A DNA stretch of 44,979 nt, taken from NCBI GenBank assembly GCA_025350625.1, contig JANXXL010000114.1:1-44979 (forward strand), read 5' to 3'. The position numbers and the translations under genes are program-made. Source of the stretch: Bryobacterales bacterium (GTDB lineage Bacteria; Acidobacteriota; Terriglobia; Bryobacterales; Bryobacteraceae). Below, one piece after another: positions 8,295 through 17,771 of the stretch. A model generated the notes under the pieces. It did no database searches, was not told the DNA's origin, and saw only the letters and a program-made list of their open reading frames with translations. Numbering within the stretch: the first letter of the stretch is position 1; every line of letters begins with the position of its first letter.

Positions 8295-10979
8295 CTAAGA
8301 GCGCCATTCGTCGATGAGGTTCGCTACCAGGGCGGTCCAGCCTGTCTGATGGCTCGCGCCAAGGCCCGCGCCGCTGTCGCCATGGAAGTGCTCGTAGAAC
8401 AGCAAGTGGTCGCGCCAGTGCGGATCCTCCTGGAACTTGCGGGCGCCTCCGAACACCGGTCGATGGCCCTGTTCGTTGCGCTTGAAGATGTTGATCATGC
8501 GGTTGGCAATCTCTTCGGCCATTTGGCGGGTATTGACGATCTTGCCATCCGGGCCGGGCAAGCCCACGTCGGGACTAAACCCTTCCGAGTACCTGCGTAA
8601 CGATTCAACGATCAGGTAAGCGGTGGGGAACCAGATCGGGCCGCGCCAGTTGGAATTGCCGCCTTTGAGCTTCATGTCTTCTTCCGCGGGCTCATAACGA
8701 ACCACGCTCGAACCGAAGGCGAATGGATGCTCTTGGTGGAATTTCGAGAGACTGCGGATGCCGTAGTCCGACAGAAATTCCTCCGGATCCCAGATGCGCT
8801 TCAGTAGGCGCTGGAGCTGAAGCTGGTCGACGATAGACAGCGTCAGGATCTCCTTGCCGTCGCGCGTACCTGGGATGCAGGCGTGCTTCGCCAGGGCTGG
8901 GCGGTTCGTTAGAAACCACTGCAGGTCAGTGGTGAACTCGGCGTGTTGCTTAAGCTGTTCGAGGTGGAGCACGCTGACCGCGAAGATCGGGATCAGACCA
9001 ACCTGCGAACGTACGCGGAAACGGTGAAACTCACCATTGGGATAGCGGAGGGTATCGTAGAAGAAACCCTCGCGTTCATCCCAGAGTTGAAAATCGCGGC
9101 CACCCATGTTCTTCATGGCCTTGCCGATGAAGGTATAGTGCTGGAAGAATTTAGTGGCGAGGCCCTCGTAAGCCGGGTTCTCCTTGGCAAGCTCAAGCGC
9201 GATGTTCATCATGTAAATGCAGAAGAAGGCCATCCACCCGGTGCCGTCGGACTGCTCCAGAATGGCGCCGTTGGGGAGCTTTTCGCTGCGGTCGACGACG
9301 GTGATGTTGTCCAGCCCGAGGAAGCCGCCCTCGAAAACGTTGTTGCCCTGGCTGTCTACTTTGTTCACCCACCAGGCGAAGTTGATGAGCAGCTTGTGGA
9401 AACATTTTTCGAGAAACTCGCGGTTGGCGTGGCCGGTGCGGTCGCGCTCGATTTCGTAAACTCGCCAGACCGCCCAGGCGTGCACCGGAGGATTCAGATC
9501 TGAGAATTCCCACTCGTAGGCCGGAATCTGGCCGTTTATATGCTGAAATTGCTCGAATAAGAGAAAGCGGAGGTTGTCGGCGGCGAAACCGGGATCGATC
9601 AGCGCAATGGTGGTGCACTGAAACGCCAGGTCCCAGGCGGCAAACCACGGATATTCCCACTTGTCCGGCATGGAAAGGATGCGCATGGAGTTGAGGTGCC
9701 GCCAGCGGAGGTTGCGGCCGTGCCAGCGCGAGTCCGGAGGCGGCCGGTTCGGGTTATCGCCCTCGAGCCAAGCGTTCACGTCGAAGTAGTACATTTGTTT
9801 ACTCCAGAGCAGTCCGGCGAAGGCCTGACGCTGGATCATACGTTCTTCTTCAGTGGCGCGGGGAGGATGTACGGCGTTGTAGAACAGGTCTGCTTCTTGC
9901 CTGCGCTGAGCAATGATGTCATCCACGGCACGCAATGGATCATTCAGCTGGCTGGGAGTGAGCCGCAGCCGCAAAATGGCGGACTTGCCTGCCGGGATGC
10001 GCAGTTTGTAATCGATGCAGGCCTTGGTGCCCTGGTGCTGCGGATTCACTTGATCGTGTTCGCCGTTGACGATGTAACGGTGGAAGGCGTCCTTGACGTG
10101 CGGCTTGCGGCTCACATTTCTCGGACCATATACGCGGGGCGCGTTAGTTTCGTTGTCAGTGAATAAAGGGGTTCCGGACGCTTCGCAGTAGAGGTGGCGC
10201 AGGCCAAGCTGGTAAATATCACGAAGGTTCTGGGGCGGCCTGGCGTTGCGATCATCGGCCTCGATGTTCATAAGCCCACCATGGCTCGATCCTAAGACGA
10301 TGCTTGCTTCGGGACCCGCAGGATCGCTCCAGGCCCAGCTATTACGGAACCAGAGATGAGGGATCAGGTGCAATTCGGCATCTTCCGGACCGCGGTTAAT
10401 GGCTTCGACGCGGATGCAGATGTCTTCTTCAGAAGCCTTGGCGTACTCGATAAAAACGTCGAAGTAGCGATCATCGTCGAAAATGCCGGTATCAATTAGC
10501 TCGAATTCGCCACCGCGCCCGCCACGGCTGCGGTTTTCGTCGACCAGCCAGCCGTAGGGATACTCGCGCTGCGGGTACTTGTACAGCATTTTTTGATAGC
10601 TGTGCGACGGCGTGTTGTCGAGGTAGAAATAGTATTCTTTGACGTCCTCGCCGTGGTTACCTTCGCCGTTATTGAGGCCGAAAAAGCGTTCCTTGAGGAT
10701 GGGGTCGCGGCCGTTCCAGAAAGCCAGCGCGAACACCAGAATCTGGTAGCGGTCACACAGGCCGGCGATGCCGTCTTCACCCCAGCGGTAGGCCTTGCTG
10801 CGGGCAAGGTCGTGAGTGAGGTAGTCCCAAGCGGTTCCGTAAGCGCTGTAGTCCTCGCGCACAGTGCCCCAAGCGCGATCGGACGTGTACGGGCCCCATT
10901 TGCGCCAGGGGCGCACCAAGCTCCCTTGATACGGGCCGTGTAATCGCTGGTACTCCGCAGTTTCGAGAATCGGCTTCAT
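8295..10979 (-). CDS. GH63-family glucosidase (MGH1-like)
   Basis: The 894-residue cytoplasmic protein resembles the large bacterial glycoside hydrolase family 63 / mannosylglycerate-hydrolase-like glucosidases. Visible landmarks are the N-terminal [19 protein letters not shown], the (alpha/alpha)6-barrel motifs [46 protein letters not shown] and the end [16 protein letters not shown]. The acidic residues in QSDGT and in YEHFHGD are the probable catalytic pair by analogy. There is no signal peptide. Its ATG overlaps the stop of the G6PDH-CNB gene by 4 nt (ATGA, 10976-10979), so the two are co-translated: release of glucose from an alpha-glucoside store or compatible solute could feed the pentose phosphate pathway. 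Exact substrate is unknown. Confidence 0.85.
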   Translation of the reverse strand: MKPILETAEYQRLHGPYQGSLVRPWRKWGPYTSDRAWGTVREDYSAYGTAWDYLTHDLARSKAYRWGEDGIAGLCDRYQILVFALAFWNGRDPILKERFFGLNNGEGNHGEDVKEYYFYLDNTPSHSYQKMLYKYPQREYPYGWLVDENRSRGGRGGEFELIDTGIFDDDRYFDVFIEYAKASEEDICIRVEAINRGPEDAELHLIPHLWFRNSWAWSDPAGPEASIVLGSSHGGLMNIEADDRNARPPQNLRDIYQLGLRHLYCEASGTPLFTDNETNAPRVYGPRNVSRKPHVKDAFHRYIVNGEHDQVNPQHQGTKACIDYKLRIPAGKSAILRLRLTPSQLNDPLRAVDDIIAQRRQEADLFYNAVHPPRATEEERMIQRQAFAGLLWSKQMYYFDVNAWLEGDNPNRPPPDSRWHGRNLRWRHLNSMRILSMPDKWEYPWFAAWDLAFQCTTIALIDPGFAADNLRFLLFEQFQHINGQIPAYEWEFSDLNPPVHAWAVWRVYEIERDRTGHANREFLEKCFHKLLINFAWWVNKVDSQGNNVFEGGFLGLDNITVVDRSEKLPNGAILEQSDGTGWMAFFCIYMMNIALELAKENPAYEGLATKFFQHYTFIGKAMKNMGGRDFQLWDEREGFFYDTLRYPNGEFHRFRVRSQVGLIPIFAVSVLHLEQLKQHAEFTTDLQWFLTNRPALAKHACIPGTRDGKEILTLSIVDQLQLQRLLKRIWDPEEFLSDYGIRSLSKFHQEHPFAFGSSVVRYEPAEEDMKLKGGNSNWRGPIWFPTAYLIVESLRRYSEGFSPDVGLPGPDGKIVNTRQMAEEIANRMINIFKRNEQGHRPVFGGARKFQEDPHWRDHLLFYEHFHGDSGAGLGASHQTGWTALVANLIDEWRS

Positions 10980-12934
10980 TTGTCCGAATGTTCCGACAGA
11001 ACTTCCTGCGCGGAAAGGTTGTAGCGCGTTTGGGCAATTTCCATGATTGATTTAAGAAATTGCGGGCGGTCACGCAGCACGCGCGTGAAGCCGGATTTGT
11101 CGAGCACGAAAAAGTCGCAATAGGATTTGGCGCGGACGGTTGCGTTTCGAGGCGCTGCTGTCAGGAGGCTGATTTCGCCGAAGAAGTTGCCCTCGCCGAG
11201 TGTCGCGACGACGTTGCCGGAGCCGTCGATTACTTCTACTTCGCCGCGTGAGATTACATACATCTCGCCGCCGGACTCCCCTTGGCGCACGACCAAATCG
11301 CCCGGCTGGAAAACCACCGGCTTCAGAGCCAAAATGAGCGACGCAAGGAACACAGTGTCTGCTCCTTCAAATAGCGGGACCTTTTCAAGCGTTTCACGAT
11401 TGAGAATTTCGACCCATTTCCGTCCGTCTCGCTCCATCAGCTCGAAAGCAGCTTTAGGGCCCCAGGTACCCGCCGCGTAATTCGGAAAATCTGCCGGTTC
11501 GTTTTTCCACACGTCCAACATGGGTTGAGCAATCCGCCAGGCTGTCTCGACAAGGTCGGTTCGCGAGAACAGGGTCGCGTCGCCGTTCATGCAGTTATAA
11601 ATGAGTACTTCGTAGCCGGTCGCGCGCGGGGCGGTAAACGCCTGGCTGTAGTCGAAGCGCATGTTCACGTTCTGCAGAGACATCTCCGGGCCCGGCGTCT
11701 TGGCCTGAAACCGCAGCTCGATCCCCTGGTCCGGCTGGATGTGAAAGATCAACCGGTTTGGTTCAAGCGATGCAACCGGAGTGCCTCTGAACACGATGTC
11801 CGGCGGGCTCTTAAGCTGCACGACGATCTCCGTGCCGCGCTTCCACAGCCGCTTGCCTGAACGAAGATAGATGGGAACGCCAAGCCATCGCCAGTTGTCA
11901 ATGAAAAGCTTGACCGCTGCGAACGTCTCCGTAGCGGACAGGCTGGGCACGCTGGGCTCCTCGCGGTAACCGAGCGCCGGTTTTCCATCGGAGCTAACGC
12001 CCGGGCCGTACTGGCCTCGAACCGTATTGGCGCGCACGGAGCCCGCGTCCATGATACGCACGGCTTCGAGCAACTTGGATTTCTCATTGCGAACCGCCTC
12101 GGGCGCGAACGAGGTGGGCGGCTCCATGCAGAGATACGCCAGCATCTGGAACATGTGATTCTGCAGCATGTCCCGCAGCACGCCAGACCGGTCATAGTAT
12201 GCGCCACGCCCTTCGACACCGACAGCCTCCGCAACGCTGAACTGGATGTGATCGATGAAATTCCGATTCCATACCGGCTCAAACATCCCGTTTGAGAACC
12301 GGAATGCGATGATGTTCTGGACTGTCTCTTTGCCCAGATAATGATCGATGCGGTAGATCTGGTCCTCGGTCCAGTACGTGAGGATTTCCCGATTCAGCGC
12401 AATGGCGGAAGGCAAATCGTTGCCGAACGGCTTTTCTACAATGATTCGCTTCCAGCCTGCGGAAGAGGTTTTGAAGCCCGCCTTCTCGATGTTACTCGAA
12501 ATGAGTCCGAACACCGGCGGGGGCGTGGCCATGTAAAACAGAACGTTCCCGCGCGCCTGATATCGTTCGTCGAGCTTCGACACGAGCCCGGCCAAGCGGA
12601 CAAACGCAGCGTTGTCGTCGAACTTGCCCGGAGTATAGTAGAGTCGCGAAGAGAGCCAATCCCAAGTGTTTTGATCGAATTCCTGGCGCGTGGAAAATTG
12701 TTTAATATCGGTCGCCATCTTTTCGCGAAACGATTCGGTGGTGAGTTCGTCCATCGCCATGCCCACGATGGCAAAGTGCTCGGTTAGCAAGCCGTCACAG
12801 GCAAGGTTATAGAAGGCGGGCATCAGCAGGCGCTTCGTAAGGTCGCCGGAGGCTCCGAAAATCACCAGTACGCACGGTTCGGCGGAAGGTTGCTTCGAAC
12901 CCAACGCGTTTAGAGAACTAGTAGGCTGGACCAC
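10976..12934 (-). CDS. zwf: Glucose-6-phosphate dehydrogenase with C-terminal cyclic-nucleotide-binding domain
   Basis: Residues 1-512 are a normal-length G6PDH (NADP-dependent oxidation of glucose 6-phosphate, first step of the oxidative pentose phosphate pathway): the nucleotide-binding GASGDLTKR at 27-35, EKPFG at 167-171 and the active-site RIDHYLGKE at 195-203. Residues 513-635 form an added CNB domain ([13 protein letters not shown], then [21 protein letters not shown]) with a complete phosphate-binding cassette FFGEISLL...PRNATV, including Glu587 and Arg596, which bind the cyclic phosphate in competent domains. Usual Zwf length is about 490-510, so this is a true fusion of 652 residues without an internal stop. 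The start is GTG 12934 with only a weak ribosome-binding site. It is translationally coupled to the GH63 gene. Allosteric control by cAMP or cGMP is inferred. Confidence 0.92.
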   Translation of the reverse strand: MVQPTSSLNALGSKQPSAEPCVLVIFGASGDLTKRLLMPAFYNLACDGLLTEHFAIVGMAMDELTTESFREKMATDIKQFSTRQEFDQNTWDWLSSRLYYTPGKFDDNAAFVRLAGLVSKLDERYQARGNVLFYMATPPPVFGLISSNIEKAGFKTSSAGWKRIIVEKPFGNDLPSAIALNREILTYWTEDQIYRIDHYLGKETVQNIIAFRFSNGMFEPVWNRNFIDHIQFSVAEAVGVEGRGAYYDRSGVLRDMLQNHMFQMLAYLCMEPPTSFAPEAVRNEKSKLLEAVRIMDAGSVRANTVRGQYGPGVSSDGKPALGYREEPSVPSLSATETFAAVKLFIDNWRWLGVPIYLRSGKRLWKRGTEIVVQLKSPPDIVFRGTPVASLEPNRLIFHIQPDQGIELRFQAKTPGPEMSLQNVNMRFDYSQAFTAPRATGYEVLIYNCMNGDATLFSRTDLVETAWRIAQPMLDVWKNEPADFPNYAAGTWGPKAAFELMERDGRKWVEILNRETLEKVPLFEGADTVFLASLILALKPVVFQPGDLVVRQGESGGEMYVISRGEVEVIDGSGNVVATLGEGNFFGEISLLTAAPRNATVRAKSYCDFFVLDKSGFTRVLRDRPQFLKSIMEIAQTRYNLSAQEVLSEHSDK

Positions 12935-13003
12935 GACTGTCGCTTCATCTTACAAGAGGCTTTGCGTAAGAGGCTGGGGCCAACTCTCAAGGAACCGAGA
13001 AGG

Positions 13004-15385
13004 CTATGGGTTGACCGGGCCAAAGACGGCCGAAGCGCCGACCGAGTTCGTCAGGGTGATCGTGACCGCAGTGAAGGGGACCGTGGTTCCCGGCGGTCCG
13101 GTGTAAGTGAACTGCACTGTCACGGTGAATGTGCTGCCCAAGGGGATGGAGGCGGAACTGCCGTACCAGCCGGCAAATGCACTGGAGAGCGGCACCGTAA
13201 CATCCGCCGAAGCCAACTGCGTGTTGGTCGGCGACGTGAAGTGGAAAAGAGCGCTGGTCATGTCGCGCGGAGTCGAGCGGCCGGTCACGGAAATGCTGAA
13301 TCCGCTGGTGGTCACCGTGCCAATAGTCACTTTGCTAATGACCGGAACGGTGGGAATGACGGCGATGACGACAGGCGCGGGTGGCGGAAGCGGATTGCCG
13401 GCGGAATCCTGCAAGCTGGTGGTGATCTTAATGTTGCCGGCGACGGTTCCGATCATGACAGGAATGCTGGTGAACGGTGTGGTGCTGAACAATCCCTGGC
13501 TGCTACCAGCGGCGATAGTGAAGGTGGCCGTAGTCGCCGCACCGCTGGCGAACTTTGCGTCATAAAGCTGGGAGCCGCCGGACGCGGGCGCGAAGGTCAG
13601 CGTCATTGTGCCGGTGATGTTCAACGGATAGGTTCCGCCGCTCAACGATAACGTTGCGGAGGGCTGCGTGCCCGCGACCCCGGTTTGCGGAAGGCCGGTA
13701 ATGGTGAGAGCGTTGATGACGATCGTGAACGATTGCACGATAGGCGGCACCACGGCAGTAACACTCCCAAAGCTCGCTGTAATAGTGAACGGCGAAGTTC
13801 CCGCCACAGTCGGCGTGCCGCTAATGACGCCCGTGGAGGGATTCAGATTCAACCCAGCGGGGAGTGTGCCGGTGGTAACGGCCCAGTTGGCAATCGTCGC
13901 CCCGACTACGGCAAGAGTTGACGAGTAGGGGACATTTATAAAACCGCTGGGAAGAGCGGCGGGAGCTATCCCCGGTGTTCCGATCGTCAAGGTGAGTTGC
14001 AGAGAGGCCGAGCCTCGCGCCGCGTCGGTGAGTGTGATCGAAATGGCCGATGCGCCCGGTGCGGTGGGGGTACCGTTGAGGATGCCAGTATTGGGATCCA
14101 GCGCCAAGCCCGCCGGCTGGCCGGTCGCGCTCCAGGAATAGGGAGGAGTCCCACCGGTCGCCTGCAGAGTTTGAGAATAGGCGATGCCAATGGTTCCGTT
14201 GGCGAGCGAAATGGTGCTCACCAAAAGAGGGGCCGTGACGTTGATACTGAGAGACTGCGTCGCGTTCAAGTTGGTGACGGGATCGGTAGCTCGAACCTGA
14301 AAGGTAAACGGTCCCGCTTGAGTGGGCGTGCCGGTAATCAGTCCCTGGGCGCTGAGACTGATCCCAGGAGGAAGATTGCCTGACACCGAACTCCAATTCA
14401 ATGGGCCGCTGCCGCCGGTGGCCGCGAGCGCCGGCGGTGAATAGGGGATTCCAACTGTTCCACTGGGAACGGTGGTGGTGGTGATCGTCAGGATTGCCGG
14501 AATAATTATGCTTAACGAACGGCTGGTAGTTACGCCAGCAGCAATATCGGTGACCGAAACCTGGAATGGAAAAGTGCCGCCAGTGGTGGGAGTGCCCGCG
14601 ATCTGTCCCTGCGGGCTGAGATTTAAGCCCGGAGGCAGCACGCCCGATAGCAACGACCAACTTAGAGAACCCGTGTTGCCGATGGCGGCCAGCGGTTGTG
14701 AATAAGCGATCCCTATGGTCCCGTTGGGCAACGCAGCCGTGGTGATGCCCAGAACATCCAGGTTGTTGGATGCCGTCGCTTGCGCGCCTGAGGCGTCAGT
14801 GACAATCACGCCGATCGGGAAAATTCCGCCGGCTTGCGGGTTTCCTGTCAGAAAGCCGGTGTTGGGGTCGAGTAGCAATCCATCGGAGTTCGTTGTGCGC
14901 TGCAACGCCCAGGTGTAGCCCGGCACGCCGCCGCTGGCTTGGAACAATAGGCCGGAATAAAAGCCGCCAAGTGCGCCTGAAGGATGCGTAAGCGGCGTAA
15001 GAGTGAGCGGGGCTCCTGTCGAAACGAAGAGGGTGTATTGCTGGAACGCCTGCTGCGGTGTGGGAGCCTGGTTGTCGACGGCCATCACCGTGAATGTGAA
15101 AGCGCCTGCCTGCGTCGGCGTGCCTGCAATGGAGCCCGGGGGACTTGCCGCACCCGACAAACTCAACCCGGGAGGAAGATTGCCGCTGGATATCGACCAC
15201 AGGATTAGATCGTTCTGAAACGGAGGGGCGACGCCGAGTTGCTGTAAAGGAATCGCTTTATTCACGGTAAACACGCCGCCGCCGACCGGCAAACTAGTGG
15301 GCGTGATGGTAAGGCTTTGGCCCCAGGCGCTGACGGAGACGACAGCCAGCGCAGCGGCGAGGAGAGGCGCGCGGCGCACAGTCAT
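13004..15385 (-). CDS. Secreted He_PIG/Ig-like repeat protein
   Basis: A 793-residue secreted protein: signal peptide 1-22 (ends SVSAWGQ), then six imperfect repeats of about 90 residues. Each has the He_PIG signature LPPGLxLxxxxGxIxGTPTxxGxFxFxV or a variant, typical of Ig-like/cadherin-like adhesive modules. The C-terminal 230 residues are also beta-rich, without clear He_PIG signatures, and end in GPVNP with no membrane anchor or sorting signal seen. No catalytic motif is visible. It is the last gene of the caspase cassette, and its ATG overlaps the preceding stop by 4 nt (15382-15385). Likely roles are surface adhesion or scaffolding. Confidence 0.8.
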   Translation of the reverse strand: MTVRRAPLLAAALAVVSVSAWGQSLTITPTSLPVGGGVFTVNKAIPLQQLGVAPPFQNDLILWSISSGNLPPGLSLSGAASPPGSIAGTPTQAGAFTFTVMAVDNQAPTPQQAFQQYTLFVSTGAPLTLTPLTHPSGALGGFYSGLLFQASGGVPGYTWALQRTTNSDGLLLDPNTGFLTGNPQAGGIFPIGVIVTDASGAQATASNNLDVLGITTAALPNGTIGIAYSQPLAAIGNTGSLSWSLLSGVLPPGLNLSPQGQIAGTPTTGGTFPFQVSVTDIAAGVTTSRSLSIIIPAILTITTTTVPSGTVGIPYSPPALAATGGSGPLNWSSVSGNLPPGISLSAQGLITGTPTQAGPFTFQVRATDPVTNLNATQSLSINVTAPLLVSTISLANGTIGIAYSQTLQATGGTPPYSWSATGQPAGLALDPNTGILNGTPTAPGASAISITLTDAARGSASLQLTLTIGTPGIAPAALPSGFINVPYSSTLAVVGATIANWAVTTGTLPAGLNLNPSTGVISGTPTVAGTSPFTITASFGSVTAVVPPIVQSFTIVINALTITGLPQTGVAGTQPSATLSLSGGTYPLNITGTMTLTFAPASGGSQLYDAKFASGAATTATFTIAAGSSQGLFSTTPFTSIPVMIGTVAGNIKITTSLQDSAGNPLPPPAPVVIAVIPTVPVISKVTIGTVTTSGFSISVTGRSTPRDMTSALFHFTSPTNTQLASADVTVPLSSAFAGWYGSSASIPLGSTFTVTVQFTYTGPPGTTVPFTAVTITLTNSVGASAVFGPVNP

Positions 15386-16353
15386 TGCTGCGCCCCCTCA
15401 GTGGCGGCGAGCGGCACTAACCACACTTCATTCGTAGACGCGTCGAAAAGCTTCACAGCGCCATCGGTCAAGCCAGTGAGGCGGAACAGGGAGCCGCCCA
15501 TTCCGAACAAGCCCTTGGGCAAACAAGCGCAATCGCCGCCGATGCTGGCGCCGGTGACGAGGTCGAACGTAGCCAGATGGCTGAGACTTCCGGCGATGCT
15601 CAGATAGCGATTATCGAAAGAAGTCGCGAAGCCTAGGGCCACTTCTAGTTGTGTCGCCGGGTCGGGCGGCGGCGCGTCACTCGGTCTGGTCCAAAGGACG
15701 CTGGGAACGGCAGCGCCATCGATGTTCGCGACGATCACGACTTGATTGACGGTAATCACTGCGACGTCCGCTCGTCCGTGGAAGAAGCACACAGCCTCCG
15801 CCGGACCGTCCACCGGAAGTATGGATACATTTCCATCCGGCCCAATGGCGTAGACTCTGTCGGACCAGGCGCCGGCGACCCACTGGCCATCGTCGCTCAC
15901 GGCCAAGCTGAGGGGATCGGCCCCCAGCGACGAAACGTCGAGGTCGCGCACCGACGGGGTAGCGGACAGCCCGCTGACCACCTGGACGTGGTGAGCCGCC
16001 GAGAACCAGAGGGCGGCTGCGGTTCCACTGGGACTGAACGTAATGCGGTCCGCGGCGGGACCTGCTCCCGCAATAAGAGCGGTGGAAACGGCGTCCGGTG
16101 TCAGCGAAACCAGCGCACCCGTATCGGCGTCGATCGCCAGGGCCCGGGTCTGGTCAGGGGAAACCTCGAGAAGAGAGAGGGTGCGATCGGATAACTGTGG
16201 AGCGCTCACGGAACCGGCGCCGGGAATCCCATAGAGGATCCGCAGGGCGCCTTTCTCGGGAAGATAACCCATGATGGGCCCTCTCACCTGGGCACACGCA
16301 GCGACAGTCAGAGCAAAGAAGATGAAGATGCCGGAAATGTCATTTCGCCGCAT
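15382..16353 (-). CDS. Secreted propeller-like protein, function unknown
   Basis: This 323-residue protein has a signal peptide (about 1-21, ending AACAQ). Repeating blade-like units are visible (LLEVSPDQTRALAID, ITFSPSGTAAALWF, LAVSDDGQWVAGAW, FATSFDNRYLSIAG), with the S-x-D/S-G/N-x-x-A pattern of WD40/YVTN-type beta-propellers. No active site is evident. A Cys pair (DCACLP) occurs near residue 280. The start is 2 nt after the stop of the upstream Ig-like gene, and its own stop overlaps the next start, so translation is coupled within the operon. Confidence 0.6.
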   Translation of the reverse strand: MRRNDISGIFIFFALTVAACAQVRGPIMGYLPEKGALRILYGIPGAGSVSAPQLSDRTLSLLEVSPDQTRALAIDADTGALVSLTPDAVSTALIAGAGPAADRITFSPSGTAAALWFSAAHHVQVVSGLSATPSVRDLDVSSLGADPLSLAVSDDGQWVAGAWSDRVYAIGPDGNVSILPVDGPAEAVCFFHGRADVAVITVNQVVIVANIDGAAVPSVLWTRPSDAPPPDPATQLEVALGFATSFDNRYLSIAGSLSHLATFDLVTGASIGGDCACLPKGLFGMGGSLFRLTGLTDGAVKLFDASTNEVWLVPLAATEGAQQ

Positions 16354-16355
16354 TA

Positions 16356-16958
16356 TTATGGACCTACTGTTATGGTGCCGGGAGTGATGGTGATGGTAGA
16401 GGGATTATTGGAAGAGCTACCGCCGCCGCGGTTGGCAATGATCACGCCCGCCGCGATGCCCCCGCCAACGATTGCGCCAACGATCAGCAGTTTGGTGGTG
16501 AGACTCATTCCTCCGCTGGAAGCACCGGTGGCAGAAGTGCCGAGGGCGTTGGTTTGAGTGATGATGGCGCTGGCGGTAAGTCCGGCAAAGGAAGCGGCCA
16601 CGCGAATCTGCATGGAGCCGGCCTGATTATTAAAGCGGATGCCGCGGGCCACTGCTTGACCCTGGGCGTTGGTGGCAGTGGTCAGCGTGGTGCCGCCGTT
16701 GGCAAATACTCCACCCGGGCCATTACTCGGCAGGAAGAAGACGACGGCGGCTCCGGCCACTGGTTTGTGGTTCTCGTCTTCCACTTGGACGATGGGGTCT
16801 CTATTGACGCGCTGCTTCACATTATTAATCGCGCCTTCTCCTTCGACGATTACAATCTCAAGGATGGACGGGTTCTGGCCCCAAGCGGGAAGTTGTGTGA
16901 AATCAAGCAGCAATAGCAGAAAGATTAGAGATAAGAAACGTTGCGTTCTGGGGTGCAT
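16356..16958 (-). CDS. Ig-like domain protein with C-terminal membrane segment
   Basis: A 200-residue protein with a signal peptide (LSLIFLLLLLDF...AWGQ), one Ig-like (Big_1/invasin-like) domain (VQVEDENHKPVAGAAVVFFLP, TTATNAQGQAVARGIRFNNQAG) and a C-terminal transmembrane stretch (LLIVGAIVGGGIAAGVIIA) followed by a short Ser/Thr-rich tail. The start at 16958 is preceded by GGGAGG, which favours it over an ATG-like frame opening at 16985. It is probably anchored in the inner membrane with the Ig domain outside. It lies between the FecR-like and propeller-like genes of the caspase cassette; function unknown. Confidence 0.7.
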   Translation of the reverse strand: MHPRTQRFLSLIFLLLLLDFTQLPAWGQNPSILEIVIVEGEGAINNVKQRVNRDPIVQVEDENHKPVAGAAVVFFLPSNGPGGVFANGGTTLTTATNAQGQAVARGIRFNNQAGSMQIRVAASFAGLTASAIITQTNALGTSATGASSGGMSLTTKLLIVGAIVGGGIAAGVIIANRGGGSSSNNPSTITITPGTITVGP

Positions 16959-17045
16959 CGATCCTCCCAAATGCCAAGGTACCACTCTTGCGAGACCTAT
17001 CGCGGCAGCGCGATGGGGAAGAATTTTGCAGTGATGCCCGGAGCG

Positions 17046-17735
17046 CTATTGAATTCGCCGGGGTTCCGTCTTGGCCGCCAGTAGTCGATCCAATTCAGCC
17101 AGCTTGGACTTCACCCAAATGACGCCGGGCCACTTGGACTGGATCTTGCTATACACTTCATAGGCATTGGAGAGGAGACCGGCGCGTTCAAATACGGTGG
17201 CCATGCCCACCAGCGGCGACGGATCATCTCCGCTCTGGGCAGCGGCTTTCTCAAACGGCGCCAAGTCCGCGAGGACGCTGGGCGGCAGCCGATCGTGTGC
17301 GACGACCGGGACTGTATCCAGATCGCGCATTCGCATGGCTCCGTAGGATTGCTGGCTGGCGACGGAAACGCGCAGCATAGCTGGGAGCATGCAGGAACCG
17401 GCCGGCTGCTGCGATGCGAGCTTTCCTTTCCTGACTCGCACTTGGGTAGCCTCGAACAACGCCTCGCCCTTCGGCGCTAAAGTTTGGCGGCTCTTGCCGG
17501 CGCAGAATAAATAGGAAGCAGCGGCCGAGCCGGTGCGGATGGAATCGCCGCTAAACAAGAGATCGCAAGACTTTGCGTCCAGGGGAGTGGTGGAGTTCGC
17601 GCGCACCACTTTCGCGTCAGGGGCGGAAAGCAGAATTCCCACCGGCGTCTCCTGCGCATCCGCGAAAACGGGGAGTTGCCCAACCGGCAAAATGAGCAGG
17701 CTGCCTAGAATGAGTTTGATTGCGCGCTGCGACAT
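17046..17735 (-). CDS. Secreted FecR-like / TPR-like protein
   Basis: The 229-residue product has a signal peptide (LILGSLLILPVG...VFADA). A FecR-like stretch at about 35-105 (LLFSGDSIRTGSAAASYLF, LAPKGEALFEATQVRVRKGKL) matches the pattern of proteins that sense or bind at the envelope. The C-terminus has one helical TPR-like unit (MATVFERAGLLSNAYEVYSKI) and a helical tail. The start at 17735 has GGAGG at 8 nt; an ATG at 17750 lacks a ribosome-binding site. The stop of the caspase-domain gene's upstream neighbour is close (gap 36 nt to 17772), which supports one transcript. FecR-like is a moderate-confidence call. Confidence 0.6.
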   Translation of the reverse strand: MSQRAIKLILGSLLILPVGQLPVFADAQETPVGILLSAPDAKVVRANSTTPLDAKSCDLLFSGDSIRTGSAAASYLFCAGKSRQTLAPKGEALFEATQVRVRKGKLASQQPAGSCMLPAMLRVSVASQQSYGAMRMRDLDTVPVVAHDRLPPSVLADLAPFEKAAAQSGDDPSPLVGMATVFERAGLLSNAYEVYSKIQSKWPGVIWVKSKLAELDRLLAAKTEPRRIQ

Positions 17736-17771
17736 CTTTCTTGCCTCCATACCATTTACGCGTTTCGCGAA

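Noticed and set aside
13821..14660. Second minus-strand frame inside the He_PIG gene
   Set aside because: It comes from the repetitive, low-complexity coding repeats read in another frame; no signal peptide or motif.
13400..15200. Regularly spaced similar segments, considered as a CRISPR or tandem-repeat array
   Set aside because: The repeats are about 270 bp, imperfect and in frame, as expected from repeated Ig-like protein domains.
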